Source of the DNA: Gymnogyps californianus | Lineage: Eukaryota; Chordata; Aves; Accipitriformes; Cathartidae | DNA: 64,000 bases | NCBI RefSeq assembly: GCF_018139145.2 | Contig: NC_059500.1 | Span: forward strand, 39,599,437-39,663,436 | Direction of reading: 5' to 3' | In this document: positions 35,961-49,400 of the stretch, piece after piece | Numbering within the stretch: the stretch's first letter is position 1 | How the letters are laid out: every line of letters begins with the position of its first letter | Made by a program: the position numbers and the translations under genes | Notes under the pieces: generated by a model | The model's input: the letters and a program-made list of their open reading frames with translations, nothing else | What the model was told of the DNA's origin: nothing | Databases searched by the model: none

Positions 35961-37314
35961 ACTTACAGAAAAAAAAGAAAAAAACCCCAACCCTTTCTCT
36001 CTCCCAAGAAACCCTTTCTGAAACAAAACACTCCACTGCACACAGCTATCTCCAGGGGGAGAGGATGAGACAATAAACAACACATGACAGATGTTAGTTC
36101 ATTGCTTAATGCACTTGTGGAAGCTACTCACATCCTATGGCGATGAGTGTGGTATGGAACAGAACAAGCATATCCCATTACTTTTTATTCCTGATTTAAA
36201 AAATATGGATGAGATTTTATTTAAAACTGTTGTGGAAGACAATTACCATTGGAAAAAACAAAAACAGGCCTTTAAAAGATCTGAGGACAAGTGGATGAGT
36301 GTTGCATGACACCCTCATTATTCCCAGCGCTATTTAAAAAGATGCTATAGTTATTAGCAAGGATCTAGCTGCCAGATTTTCTCTTTCAAAATCCTATACA
36401 GGAGCATTAAAACTAACCATAAAAATAAATCCAAGCTGAAACTTGCTGGACACGAACTTTTCCAAACTGCAATTTGACTTACAGATTTTTAGCTTGAAGG
36501 AGTGCAAGAAATTGAGTGGCTTGAGACAGGATTTGCACACCATTAGCGTGTGTAGGAACAGGACTTCTTAAAAAAAACCAAACCACAAAACGGCAAACCA
36601 AATCCTAAAAGTTAGTTGAAATACTAATGTTTTCAGAAGTAACTACCAGATAAAATGTGATAAGAGAAAAGTGCTACATACTGCTCATGTTTCTGAGATG
36701 AGACTTTCTGTAATGCCAAGGAAGATATGTGAATTATTAAAAGAGAGCAGGAGTTACTTTATCACATGTACTGACCAGTACTTCCACACATACAGACAAC
36801 ATAAATAATTACTTTTAGATCCAGATAATGGATTTGTTTCTTGACTCATAGCTACAGCTTCGTGTGGGAACAACTCTATTCAATTTAATAGAATTACATC
36901 AAAGCACTAGCTTCTGAAGAGCTCTCTTGAAAAAAGAAAAATTAGTACTTTCTTGTGATTATAGAAATGTGTGCTGGTTTTATGACAATGCAAGTGACAG
37001 AAACAGAGAAAAAATATTTTAGAGATATTAAGCAACTACTACGTCGATGAAGGGGTATGAACAAAATACATGACATTTAAGAGACAAACTCCCTTATAAA
37101 TTCACTCTCACAGTTGGGGTAAAACTAGAGGATTTAAATATATTAATTTCCTTATAAAATAGGGATAAATGTAATTTATTATGCTCATTTGTAATATTGG
37201 TATCTGCACATAAGCATACAAAGATATGCCTACATAATAATTCACTGAAAAGTTTTTACCTCTCTCCAAACTCCTCTTTTTTAACAACAAATCCCATAAT
37301 TTTTTTTAAATTTT

Positions 37315-37334
37315 GGTGGTGGTGGTGGCGGTGG
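37315..37334. repeat. (GGT)n microsatellite
   Basis: GGT units with one GCG interruption, after a T-rich stretch. Confidence 0.85.
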
Positions 37335-40300
37335 GTTTTGTTTCTGGTTTTTTATGTATCTGTAAGGAAGATTCAATGAGTTGCTTCAAAGACCTTAATT
37401 TCATACCCTCCCTCCATTAGGTTTATGCGTCACATTCCAGAGTACCTGGAATCATTTAACGTATTTATATAAAATGCAGGTATTTGCAACTTTATTTCCA
37501 GAAGCAGGCACAAAGACAAGTCTTCTTGCTGAAATGGAAGGGGGTTCTAGGTTCTCCATTTTCAATCAGAGATTTTCTACGACATTTTCCATCAATCATT
37601 TACTACAACCTTCATTTTTAAAGATATTTGAACATTTCCAATGCTTTACAAATGACTGAGGAAGCAAAGGGTAAAGCAGTTGTTGCAGAAAAATAAAAAT
37701 AAATCCTAAACCAAAAGCTCCACTCTGAAGTTGTTATTTATTTTTGTTCTACAAACGTGCAGAGAAATGATTCAATTTACTGTTGTGTCCATACTATTTT
37801 CCCCTTAGCAAAAGGATCTAACATGTCTAAAGCAGAGCGCGCCCCATATCCCACTCCTGACCTGTGCACTTTTGGGTTCCACTCCAGACATTTCATGTCC
37901 TGCTTAACTCAGACCTTTTTCCATGGACCTGGAGGAACCGCTATGGGCCACAGCAAGACCTCCTGGTAAGCAGGCATCAAGCAAATCACTGCAATCAGTA
38001 CCAGGGGAGCCTATCCTCTACAAAGCAGCATTTACTTACTTATCTATTTATTTCTAAGGCTGCATGCTACTTAACTTCTCCATCTTCAGGAAAGGAGGGA
38101 GAGGAAAAAATACTGATCTCCAGGAAGGATATGTGGAAAATTTGCTGACCTATGGCCTCATTCCATACTCCTTATGGAAGGAGAGCACCCACTAACTTCA
38201 AAGGAATATTTACTCATGTAAGGAGAACTTAATCACTGAAGTTACATACAAATGTGAAAACAATCAAGCAGATAATGCCAGGGAGCAGTGGGCTGACTGC
38301 GCAGCAGCAGAGTATTATTTATATACGAACGGCTGGATAACACTAAGTACAGTGCTTCAACAGTAATTCATAATCTTATCTACTAATGGAAATAGTTGAC
38401 TGAAAGTCGGCTTTAGCAAGAACCTTCAGTGCTGTGTACAGTGACAGAACCAAGTTATTTACATGAAAAGTTTAAACAGTGCAATCCCACAACTAATTTA
38501 AGAAATTGCTTGGTAACATGATGATTTAAACTTAATTTAACGTAAGTAATGAATGCTTTTGAACACTGAAATGCAACCCATTCCACAGTACAAGCAAAAT
38601 ATCTGCTTAGTACGGATCTTGCTCTTAAGAAGCAAAGGCAAGTGCCCACTCCATCGGCTCTTTCCATCTACTGAAATCAATCTCTAGAAGTTTCATTTCA
38701 GATATGTGTATGCTGCTGTGGCTAAAACGGACCTGAACTTTCCATTCAATAACTGCAATTCTCAGATGTTTATAACTTAACTATAAAAATTCCCTCCAGC
38801 AAGAAACTTGGCATTAAAGTTCTCTGCCTATAAGAGATTTTAAAAAGATTACTTTCACTATTATTTTTCCAGATAAAATGTCCAAGGCAGTTTAGTCATT
38901 TAAGACAAGTGTCTATCACCAAACTCCTACTTTTTAGAAATGAAAACTTAACAATTGATTACTTTAGGATGAGTCTAATGACATTTGCAATTCTTTGAAA
39001 TTAGGACAGCTATGGTAACAAACAGTGAATAGCTATGGCTACTTTAAGGAGTAAATATTTTCCACTGGCAAAATTAACCCTTCATAACTCCCTCTTAAAT
39101 AACATAAAAGGAAACGATGGCACTTTTTTCTTTTCTTTCAAACTAGGCAGCAGAGATTTAGTTTCTGTGTGGTTTTTTCCCCATGCTTAAAAGCAATCCC
39201 CTGAACATGTCTCAAAATCCTGGCCACATCGTCACCCAGCCCAACAAAACCCCAAGACAACCGCAGTTTAGGGGCACAACACTGCAAACACTTCGGTGTA
39301 ATTAACTTTGTGTGCATGAGTACCTCCACTGAAAGGAACAGCAGCCTACATGTGCTCACAAGTTTACAGCATCAGGCCCTCTTAAATGTCTCTTTTAAAA
39401 GAAGATTACAGGGTTTAATAAATGAATAGCAAAGTCACACTGTAGAATTTTGCAGCAACAGTATGGTTATTGTTTTTTCAAACTAGCTCAAAACATGAGG
39501 ATTCTATATTCTATTATACAGACTCAGAGCAATTTCTATTATATGCTGCTTATTCTCTGCAGAATCTCATGAACTCATTAATTTGTATACAACTTCAGCC
39601 AGTCCAGTCTGAAAATACACCTAAATAAACAACATATTGTCGGAAATCTAACACTTCTTACTACCCCCTTAAACACAGGCATCTTAGCTACAACAATATG
39701 TCGGGTTTTAAAGCAGTTTCTGTCCACCACTGACTTTAGCCTGGAAAGCTGCTGCAGCACTGACTTTCAGATGTACACATACCCACAAGTCCTAGAAAGC
39801 TGGGAACCAAATACACTCAGCACCTCTGGAAATTAAGGACCTCACAACCATAGCGCGTACATTATAGCGGCCCAAGCAAAGCAGGCACTACGCACCGAAA
39901 TCTCCTATTTCTCTTTATAGTTATTTCACCATAGTTTGTTAAGAAAGTGAACTCATGGCCACAATCAGCTTAGCTATGAATCAGTGTATCTGTCTTCATT
40001 TTGCCCATTATCTTTGCCTAAATTCCAGAGAAGCCAAAAGATACACTTCAAAGAAGGAAAAACATGTTAAACAGCCTTAGATTTCACCATTAAAAAAATT
40101 TAACCTTGAAAAAACATCTGAACAGACATACGAAGCTGATTACATGGGTATTAGATATATTTTTTCCTCCTGTAAACTATTCCTAAAGAAGTTGCCTGTA
40201 TTTCATATACCTCTAAAGTCACAGAACAGGTACGAGCTGTACTGCAAACGCCCAGTCTGGCACTGGCAGGTAAAACACTCTCAGCTGAGTATTACTGTTT

Positions 40301-42687
40301 TAACATTATGATTGAACTCTGCAACAGACAGCAATTTTCTTTCATAAACACCCCTAAAACAAGTGATTCATGATAAATCCAAGTTCTTAACCACTACTAA
40401 TTGCAAATGGTCAATAGAGGCAAGAAGGTGATACGAAAGGAATTTCACTGATATTCAAAACAAGCGCTGTAACCCGTAACAGCTGAATTACTCCAAGAAT
40501 TGGTAAGGTACATGACAGAAGAAATGCAGTATTATTGTGAAAAGGCCAAAAGACAAGGGTATACTTACTGAAAATGCAATTTCAGTTCCATTCAGTTGGC
40601 GAGAGCGCAGTCCTTTAACCTGATTATACTTTTACTGTGGTGCCTCTATAATATTCGTCTTCTCTTCAGACTAAATACACAAGCTCTTCTTCTTCTTAAT
40701 CTAAATCCAATCACAAACCAGTCTTGGACATGCTCCACCCTTACAATTACATATTGCTCTCGGTGATCATATTCCACCTCTTTCCTTCCCTCCTCCTTTT
40801 CCATACTGTAGCCCTTTTTATTCAATGCTCTTCTGGGAGCATTATCTCTCATCTAATAATCACATTAATTAGAAATTTTAATTTTGGCATTTAAACAACA
40901 TGAAACCAGTTTTGACAAATCTTACAATTCCAGGGGCAATAACAACATAAAAGTAAAGCCCTTTTTCATCTGCCCCCGAACATATATGTATTTCTAAAAG
41001 ACAAAAAGAGAAGAAGAAATGTTATCCTCTTGCTTTCTGTAACGAGAGCATCCATTCGCATAAGAGCTCTGTTAATTTCAGGTGCTAGTGCATTGACTTC
41101 AAGGAAATACAAGCAATAAACATATCCTTTTGCTTTAATAGCTGAAATAGCAAGTAGGTGCACCGAGGTTTGCCAAGGGCAGCACGTATTTCTTAATCTT
41201 CAGAATAACTGCACCTTATTTTATATGCAATTTTAATGTAAATAAAAGTAATAAAAGGAAAAAGTAACAGTCTATTGAAACTGTGGTTTCTGTTAGTTAT
41301 GAATACTATATAATTAGCATGCTTACAGTAAATCATAAGTGCTGGTCTGCGTGATTTCACAACGCCAATCTCAGCTCATAGGGAGTCTGGCTGGAATAAA
41401 CAAATAAAGCAATGGTATTTCAGCAGGTCTGTATCATTAACAAAGCCAGCGTAAATAAGCAGCTTTTCCATTACATACTGCCCTTCTATATTAACCTTTG
41501 TGGTCAAAAAATAGTTTGTCCAAATAGAAACAAAGTGTTTACAATGCTCATTAGTTTTGAATGTATCTGCACGGAGCAAAATAATAAGGATCCGTACCTT
41601 TCTGAGAGGTACCTCAAGGGAAAGAACAGGAAAGTGACAACAAAAACATGTTGTGATATAACAGCATGCAGTTTTTTCACAAAGCTGCCCAAGTTCCATA
41701 CAGTGCTGAGGACTGATTTTCTCTGGAAAATGTGTTTTCCGTTTTTTCCATCCCCTTGGGATCCTTGACTGTACAGTTTGAACTGACTTGAAAAGTAAAG
41801 TGAGGGGACGGGGGGTGGAAGACAAAAACCCAAACCGTCATGACTGTTTTTTTCAGCATTTACATGGCTAAATTTATATCGCCAAGGCAATTAGAGCTTG
41901 TTGGCCTGAATACTGAAAACTATTGACTTATGCTTAGCAACCCTGCAAATGACGTTTGCTGCACACAATGAGGAAACCAAATTAAGGGCCTCTCAATGTA
42001 TACAATACCTCCCCTTCCTTCATTTACTTATTTATTTATTTTTTACAGCTCAGGTTTCCAATTCCACCAGTAAGTGCTCTCTGTGTAGGCCGGTGGTACC
42101 GTGGTGATACACATACACGCTGTATATCATAGCACGGCTCTAAATTGCAGGGGCAGACAGCAAGAGGGATTCGTTTAATCTAGATTTTGGATATGTAAAT
42201 TTTCAAAAGACAGAATGGAAGCTGGTGAGTCAGGCTGCTGAGACCTCAAAATCATGGGAAAACATACTGCTGGCTTTTAGCCAGTTATTTCTTGAATGCC
42301 TCTCCCCCTTTCCACTTATACCTGCTACTGTTTAGAGCAGTAAATGAAATATTGTTGCCTGTTTTTTAAAAATGTGTTGCAGGTTATCCATAAGAGAAAA
42401 ATGTGAGCTCCATTACACTAACATCTTTCTTTTTCTTTCTTTACCTATTATATATACATTGGGTTTTTTCAGTTCTTGGTGATTGTATTCTCCTCTATTT
42501 TTGGAATGTTTACTTAAAGTTTGACATCTTACTGTTTCCTCCGGACAGTCAGTTTCTCCAGTTATTTTGTTTTTTTTTTAAATTACTCACACAGCAACAG
42601 GGAAGAGAAAAAAAAAAAACAATAATAATTTTTAAAAACCCTCTCCAGGAAACTGGATTGTAAAACCACAAAATCTGGCAGAGTTTA

Positions 42688-42709
42688 TGTGGCCAGAGTT
42701 CTGGCCACA
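42688..42709. repeat. Near-palindrome, 10-bp perfect arms with 2-bp centre
   Basis: The arms are TGTGGCCAGA (42,688-42,697) and TCTGGCCACA (42,700-42,709), separated by GT. It could be a symmetric protein-binding site or a cruciform-prone site. No transposon end was recognised. Confidence 0.85.
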
Positions 42710-42908
42710 AAGCCGGGGGGGAACACGACCTTACATATCTTCAACTAGCATTTTGAAGCTGACTAGATTTCAAGTTGAGCATTTAAAAAACAAAAAGGAA
42801 AACAAACATACTTTGCTCGATCGAAAGAGAGGGCTTTGACAGGGAATAAAGGGAAACAAAGAAGCATGCTTGTATTATGAAATTCAACAGAAGGCAAGAA
42901 AAAGCTGC

Positions 42909-42923
42909 AAAAAAAAAAAAAAA
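42909..42923. repeat. Poly(A) tract
   Basis: A run of 15 A with no recognised retroelement in front of it. Confidence 0.85.
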
Positions 42924-45900
42924 TCCATTGATAGGATGACATTTTCTTCCCACAGAGACTTTACACATTCCACCCTTTCACCACTTTTCAAAGCCCCCAT
43001 ATTTTTCCCAGTATTTCAATATAACTGAAGCTGAAACTGTCTCTTGCTTCTTATTTTCCCACATTTTCTGTATTTGACATTTGATTAGGACCGTGCACTT
43101 CCCCAAGGAGACTACTGCCAGAATGCAGCATGTGGAGGCGAGGGCTGAGCCGAAACACTGCAAAATAAACGGCAGCCACGAAGTGGTTACTTGTGCACAC
43201 ACAAGGCCACCTTCCCTGGGAGCAAGCGGGAGGCACCACGTGCCCGCGGGACGAGGGACACGCAGGACATGCTGCCACTTGGCACTTCAGGCACAGAAAA
43301 TATTTCTGCTTCGTTTTCAAAAGCCGTTTCTAAGCTACTTCTCTGCAACTCTCCTGAGCTCTGTCTAAAGGCTTTCAGTGGTGTTGTTTATGTAAGGGAG
43401 ACAGCCAAACATACTTGGAAATCGGGAAATACTACAAATAAATCTTTGCTATTTGTGGCTGAAACAACTAAATCAGTAATACACAATTCAAGGCAGAATA
43501 ATCATGCACTACATGATGCTACCTAGCACCTACAGAAGGATTTGGTCAAACTGTATTTTGCTGTTACTCATTTTCTACCACATTTTCATTTCTAAGTTTT
43601 AATACAAAGCAAATATAAAAGTAATTAAATGGCTATACACAGAAGTAAAAACTGTTGTATTTTGTGCAATTACTATGACAAATCCACATATTTCTATTTC
43701 TCATATGAAATATCTTCAGTACTCCACAATTAGCTTATATTTGAAACAACGTTCAAAGCTATGCTTAAAGTACCTTACCATGAAAAGCAAAGAGAAGTAG
43801 TTTTGACTGAAGTGGAATTACTATTCAATGAAAAGTAAAAAGAAAAAAATACTAGAAGGAAAGTCAAGCATGGAGACAACAGGCTCAAATCAAGGATCTG
43901 TATTTGTCCACATTAAATTTGATGTTAATTTTCCAGCTATATTAACTTACCACATACATTTTCATAATTAAATTATATAATGTGACACTTCAATAAACAT
44001 ATTACGTAAATATCACAGGCACTTTAGTTTAGCACAAGAGAGCTTGTCCATATATTTAAAATTAGTTGCATGTTCCTGATACACTGCTACTGTGAAAAAA
44101 GTCCTACTGTGAATAACTATAAATCAATTTTCCCCAATTACACAAATCAGCAAATATATGGAAAAACTAATCTGCAGCGCATTTTTAAATACATTTTTTT
44201 ATTACAACTTGAATGGAGCAATGAGAGAAGTTATTGTTCAGATAAATGTTATGTACATTTTTTGTACATTTGCACCTTCATCACAACTTGCAAATAAAAC
44301 TATGCTTTGCAGAGCAAATTAGTAGGTCCTGCTGTAAAGCGCAGATATAGTTTTGTACTACTTTTCTGACACGTGTGCATATAATAATATGCCGTTACTG
44401 GGAAAAATATAAATTTCATACAAACCCTTTAAGAACAAGCAAGACAATGTTTAAAACATAACACACTGAATGGATACTTGCAACAGTTTATGAATGCTGA
44501 CAGAACAGATCCGGCTGAACTGACTTAAGGCTAAAACTTTTGAAGAGGACCTCCGAGAACCATCTTGTAACAACAGTGTTAAAGAAACAAAAATAACAAA
44601 GAAGACGACACAATCAAGTTATTTCTGACAATATTAAAATCAAACAAGTTTGCGTAGTGGACATTAATAGTCACTTTATTTTTTGTTATGCTACGTGGGC
44701 TATCTACTGCTCAAAAAGAGACTTGCACACACTTTTTAGAAACTAGGGAATCTGAGTTGCAACTGCTTTGCATCAGATTTATATGTTAAGCATTTAAGAC
44801 ATAACAAACTTGATTTTGCAGCAGTACTTGTTGAGACAAAATTCCCATAGATTTCCGTGAAACTCATCTGCATAAGGATTATAGGGTGGGGCACACAGCA
44901 CCTTCTGAGTAATCATTTTAACATACGCACACTATGATCATTTAAATTTATTTTGACATTTTATATTCTTTGGTTAGCTTTAAACTTTCAGCGCAAAGCC
45001 GAAACATGTAAACATTAAAGAGCATAACATAAAACAAAGTGCTGCAGGCAACAGGCTTGCTCAAATCTAGCAGAGGTTGAAGTCAATACATAATGTACTC
45101 CTAACCACCTTGTTCACAGCTTTTATTATTGAGGACATCTGCACACTGTGTCCAGTCTTATTTAGGGATATCATATATGATGATATGGGTCAAATTAATT
45201 AAATATAGGGGAAAAAAGGTTTCAAAATAATATATGTGTGCAGAGCAGTATAAAATCATGCTAACCTACACGCTTATAAAATGATGAAATTCAGTACACG
45301 TGTATTTTCCAACTCATAACACAGAAAGTTTTTAGAAACTAGCAGGAAGCTGCTATAGACTCTAAACCAAGAAAGCACATAACCAATGCATAAGAAGTAT
45401 GTATTATGAAGACATTGTCTGACATACACTTTTGTCACTGGAGATCTGTCCAAAAACTTATTCTAGTAAGTTGCCTTTAGATATCTCTAAATACTTTATG
45501 GAAACAATTTGTGGCCATGTTGGCAAATAGACAAATGCTAAGCCTTGGCTTTTGCAACTGAAAACAGCCAGATTTGCATGAGCAAACAGTGAAAACAGGA
45601 ACTTTGAAAGGCCCTGGATGGAAGGCTTACAATTTACATCTCAGCTATAAAACCAGAATGTAACGTATTGTTACAAGAATTCATTGTGTGAGATAATTGG
45701 GGTTTTTATTTATATGCACACTGTGAAGCCAATCCTGACACCTTTACATAGCCATACTTCCAATGTTTTTGCTTGTACAGTATTGGCAGAATGGGATCTT
45801 TTCCTCCAAATTCTGTACTGTTCCATATTGGAATTAGGATCTAAATCAGACTTAGACATTCACGAGCCCCCTGTAAGCGGTGGGAATCTTGGCTTCTAAG

Positions 45901-46424
45901 CTACAGGAAATATGTCCACAGTGTCTATGTACTTCCAACTTCGTAAAAGGATGAGTGTACTTTTGCCATATGGTCCTGTATGCAAAAAACATTTACCAAA
46001 TGGAAAAGAGAGGCTTAAACATTTACAGTGGAGCTTAAATACTCTTTTCTAGATAAACTTCCTTTCTGAAGAAATTCAACTTTAAAAACAAAACAAAAAA
46101 AAGGTAGCTAGATGAAATGAGTTTAGTTGCCTCAGTTCAGCCCCTGCTAAAAAACCCAACTATATCACACAAGCTACCCTTACAACTGGCAACCTTGACG
46201 GACATGAGGACTGAATGAGTGTGGAAATTGAATTACACCCTCTCTCCCTGTAGGTGGTCCTTACGGATCAGTGTACCGGACTGTGTCAGAAGTCGGCACC
46301 ACTCCTGTCCATGATGCATCTGTTCCATGGACACAATCCTTCAGGCTGCAGGTCTCTCAGTATGACACTATTCAAGGGAGCTAAATACAATTTTTAAAAA
46401 ATCTTTGAAACAGTAATTTAAGAT

Positions 46425-46449
46425 AAATGTCTATTCGCAATAGACATTT
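46425..46449. repeat. Perfect inverted repeat, 11-bp arms with 3-nt loop
   Basis: AAATGTCTATT (46,425-46,435) and its exact reverse complement AATAGACATTT (46,439-46,449) flank CGC. A second, overlapping partial symmetry (TATTCGCAA against TTTGCGATA) extends to about 46,455. It is too short for a microRNA precursor. Confidence 0.85.
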
Positions 46450-49400
46450 GCGATAGGAACTCTCATTACAGGCTCCTGCTAATCTGATTTAAGCGTGATT
46501 TTGTTTCCACTCAGGAAGCTTAAATTAATTTAGCTGTTCCTGAACACTGTTACAGAAAGATGAAGTATCCAGTGGCCCACAACTACAGTTCCTAGTTCAA
46601 CAGCCACATTTGCTACACAGTCAGGTTAGGCTGAAAATTTGTTTGCTTTAGCTATCATTACACAAGGGATTTATATTATTACACTGTTATCCCATTACCT
46701 TCAGTTTTCAGATTTGCATAGATTGCCTAGAGACTGAAAAGCAGAAGAATTCAGATCCTCATGTGTGCTAAATTACCAGCTGCGAGAAAATCTCTAGCAT
46801 TTTCCCCACACTGATGAGACTTTGTCATTAATGCACCCCAACATTGAGAATTCTGATGTGATCTGATTTCCCATTATTGTCTCCTTTCTTGTTCTATAGT
46901 TAATAACCGTAATAATAATAATTCAGTAAACTTTCAGTCCAGGACTACTTTTTAATTTAAAAAGTTGTGGCTGGTAATTCATCCTGTGCATGGAAGACAT
47001 CATTTTGGTGAGTAACGATGGGCAGGACAAAAAACTATGATCAAAAATGTCAAAATAGGTAATAGTCTGTGAAGCACAAACTGAAGTCGCCCATTGTTTT
47101 TCAGAGACTTGCAAAATAGTTTATGAATAAAGACAATTCTTCCGTTCAGCTCTTCATAATTACATGGAGGACTCCGCCAAGTCAATTAGAAAATCAACAT
47201 GCCTGACTCTCTGTGAAGTTTCCTAACTCTAGGACTTTTCTTCCACTGTCCCTTTCAAAACGGAAGGTAAATACCGTCAACCAAATTACGAGAATGAATT
47301 GCGACAGCCAAAATCCCTGTTCGAGGGATGTCTAATTAGATGAAGAACTCAGTTCAGACGGTCAAGTCTGTTCCTCTTTGCATGCCACTCCTGCTATATA
47401 CATGAGGGCAGGTATCAAGAGATAACCCACAAGCAGACAGACTGCTAGGATGATACAAGGAGATGCTTTGTCCTTATGCAAGAATTGATAGTGTGGCTAG
47501 CATTGTTGGCACTTTTTAAAAAAAAAACAAACCTAGATGTTTCCAGTCATCACTTTGATGCGAACAGCCATGGGGAATGCCCAAGTATCACCACAATCAA
47601 CACCTTAAATTTAATTGCTTGCTATTCCTAGCTGATATGACAATGTTCTCCCTGCTGATTTTTCATTTAAACTCACAAGCTACTATCTATGAACGGCAAG
47701 CAACCCTCCCACCTCATTTTCTTTACAGCTTTCTCTTTAAAATAAAAATTCAACACACAGTTCAGGAAATATTGTAAGATGAAGCTGGCTGCACTCCTAG
47801 AAATAAAAAATTAAAGTTTTAGTAAAACCTGACGTCTCCCTGTAAATTACACCTTAAAACCCCCCCAAAACAAACAGGAAAAGATACTATTACCTAATGT
47901 CTGAAAATTCAGAGACTATATTCATTCATGGAAAATACTTCTGCAAGTGAAATGAACTAAAATTATTTCCTCTGTTTATTACATAGTAAACAAGATATTC
48001 AGGTACCTTTTTAACCTGTGCCTTCCCGGAAATAGTACATTCTTTTTATTTATCAAGGAAAGTGAACATTGGTCTTGGTGCAGACAATCTTTTTAGCACA
48101 AAAACATGCTCAATAAGACAGAACCGGACACTGTGTTTTTACAGAGGCATGCTACAACAGTTTCCAGTGTGATCCCCAACCCCAACAATTCCTGATCTCC
48201 GATTAATACAGCTATCCAAATTCATGCTACTGAGGTAAAAACATCATATCCTCTATGCTTTCAAGTGTATTTTCAGAGAAATAACTTTATTGGCAAGCGT
48301 CACATCCAGAATTCATTCATCGCTAATCTCAGTGTGCAATTTAATCCCATGACAATCACATCATCTTTCAGATCATTCATGTGGCCATGACTGTAAATGC
48401 AACGTTTGTGGCCAGTCCAAAACACTGACAAGATCAAAGGAACTATATAAAGGCAGCTCCACCGGGGTGACATTACACGCTGTGCCTATAAAATTAGACT
48501 ACTGCTTCCATGGCCACAGCTTTCTCTCAACATGAAAGTTGTATCAGGCTCTGTAACACCTGAAGTAAACACAAGTTTGCTTCTCAGGAAAGTAAACCAC
48601 GATAATCCCAACATTTGCTCAAAGGAAAGCACTGTCATGTTGCTTTATGTCACAGTATAAGCATATTATTTCAAAGACAACAAGGAGCCGCAGAAACTTT
48701 CTGCAAGATGGAAACATATTGTAGCACCTTTTTCTTGCACTGTATTATTCTGGCGAATGGAAGCGTTTCTGCTCTCAGGAGCCTATTTCCAGGAGAGCTG
48801 GCGTAGACCTGCGCAGCCTGCCTCTCCACCCACAGCCCACGAAGGATCTCCCTCCAAGAGGCACAGATCTGGTGCATGGTACTGACATTTTGGGCAAAGT
48901 GTCAGTCCTAACTATAAATTTAAAACCAAAGCTAAGTGCCACTGGATCACAGCAGAAATTAAAGCCTGTGGCTGCTCCTGCCTGCTCTGGGTTGGCCTGA
49001 CAGCCACAAAAATAGGTAACGAGAGTTCATTAAACCTGTTAAGACACAAGTTGGCAGCAAATAGGCAGACTCAAGCACAGGGAGCAAGGACACTCTCATC
49101 TCCCAAAGGACCATATAAGGTTGAAACTTACTTAGCACTGTATTTATAACTCCAAGCTCTGTACTATAAGCCAAAGATTAAAAGTATACATTATGAAAGG
49201 AACAATCACTGTCCTAATGGTTAAAAGAAGCATTTAACTGTATGTTTCTAAATGATCAGATCCTTAGAGTGCTCTCTTGGGAGAAAAAAAGAAAAAAAGA
49301 AAATTATTTCCATAAGAATTACATTTAACATGTGCCCATTACATAGTTGGGGTCCAAGGGCTATTGTGTTTCCTGGATGGCTCACTGACTACCCTGTTCT

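Noticed and set aside
41376..41890. Open frames of 118-149 codons on both strands
   Set aside because: They overlap on opposite strands with unremarkable residue content. No exon boundaries or known family were seen.
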